The notes under the pieces were generated by a model, which was not told the DNA's origin, searched no databases, and saw only the letters and a program-made list of their open reading frames with translations. Positions 5,751-6,176 of a stretch of 6,176 nucleotides of DNA are shown here, one piece after another (the first letter of the stretch is position 1; every line of letters begins with the position of its first letter). The position numbers were made by a program, and so were the translations under genes. The stretch lies in contig JAPLKQ010000139.1 in NCBI GenBank assembly GCA_026387995.1, forward strand, positions 1 to 6,176, written 5' to 3'. This DNA is from Bacillota bacterium. GTDB lineage: Bacteria; Bacillota_I; Bacilli_A; RFN20; CAG-826.

Positions 5751-6176
5751 ATGCAAAAGGTTCTCGCTACTGACCTCGACGGAACGCTCTTTTACCCCCA
5801 ACGGAAGATGACGATGATTTCGCATCGGAACGTCGCTTTTCTCCGTCGTTTCATCAAGGCGGGAGGCCGCGTGGTGCTTTGCACCTCACGTAACCGCGAA
5901 TACACCGAGAGAGTCATTGAAAAAGTCGGCTATCCGCTCGATGTCATCGGCGGAAACGGCACGTATATCATTGCCGATGGCCAAGTCATGAAAGACACGA
6001 GCCTCAGCAATAAAGACGCCACCGAAATCTTCCAGTATCTTGATAAGACCGTACCGATCCGGGCGTGGATGCTCCAGACCCGCGATAACGGCATCGTCCT
6101 CTATGTCAAAGAAATCAGTTTCCTGGTCAGGATGTTCTACGAAGTCTACTATGCGGCCCAGGGCATCTACCGGCAA
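5751..6176 (+). CDS. Cof-type HAD-superfamily hydrolase, 5' part only
   Basis: The first 142 residues of a HAD phosphatase are present; the 3' end is outside the window. HAD motif I is DLDGT (8-12), with Asp8 the expected nucleophile and Asp10 the acid/base. Motif II is in VVLCTSRN (41-48), with Thr45 or Ser46 at the phosphate-contacting position, where relatives often have TGR. The GGNGTYI stretch (66-72) corresponds to the SNGA-like segment at the start of the C2 cap in Cof-type (class IIB) members, which often dephosphorylate sugar phosphates or flavin precursors. Specificity cannot be inferred. The ATG follows AGGTG (5741-5745) by five nt. Motifs III and IV would lie beyond the window. 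Confidence 0.88.
   Translation, partial: MQKVLATDLDGTLFYPQRKMTMISHRNVAFLRRFIKAGGRVVLCTSRNREYTERVIEKVGYPLDVIGGNGTYIIADGQVMKDTSLSNKDATEIFQYLDKTVPIRAWMLQTRDNGIVLYVKEISFLVRMFYEVYYAAQGIYRQ

Noticed and set aside
1..6176. Mobile element, CRISPR, phage or defence system
   Set aside because: No spaced direct repeats, terminal inverted repeats, transposase, integrase, nuclease or toxin-antitoxin-like genes were found; the content is housekeeping.

Overview
The window reads as a chromosomal stretch from a Bacillota-type (Firmicutes) bacterium, possibly a Bacilli/Erysipelotrichales-like or Mollicutes-related uncultured lineage. This placement is an inference. It rests on the long form of the ribosome hibernation factor, a metK leader with a SAM-I-like attenuator, a four-cysteine TSCPD protein, strong AGGAG-type ribosome binding sites, and U-tract terminators. 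By eye G+C is near one half. Tryptophan is encoded by TGG and TGA is used only as stop, so the standard bacterial code applies.

Left part (minus strand, 1-2546): mgtE, a CBS-domain magnesium channel/transporter, reads leftward from its own short leader and ends at a clear intrinsic terminator. Beyond it is a separate promoter and a leftward NAD(P)/FAD-dependent oxidoreductase gene that runs off the window edge. That gene is broken near codon 43: roughly 50 bp of the expected sequence is missing and the reading frame changes.

Middle (plus strand, 2683-3624): divergently from mgtE, a good promoter drives a PduL-type phosphotransacylase, followed 39 nt later by a small four-cysteine TSCPD protein. 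That protein carries an unusual hydrophobic C-terminal tail, and the promoter for the next transcription unit lies inside its last codons.

Right part (3592-6176): the most interesting element is the metK leader. A near-consensus promoter is followed by an RNA that folds by hand into the four-helix SAM-I architecture (P1, P2 with a loop pseudoknot, P3, P4). A perfect 8-bp intrinsic terminator follows, ending just before the metK ribosome binding site. This predicts feedback control of S-adenosylmethionine synthetase by its product. The conserved core differs from the usual S-box sequence, so it may be a divergent member of the SAM clan. After metK come hpf (long form), a textbook UUCG-loop terminator, and the start of a Cof-type HAD hydrolase cut by the window edge.

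Apart from the metK riboswitch, the genes look like independent housekeeping units. I found no CRISPR array, tRNA, rRNA, insertion sequence, phage or defence system.
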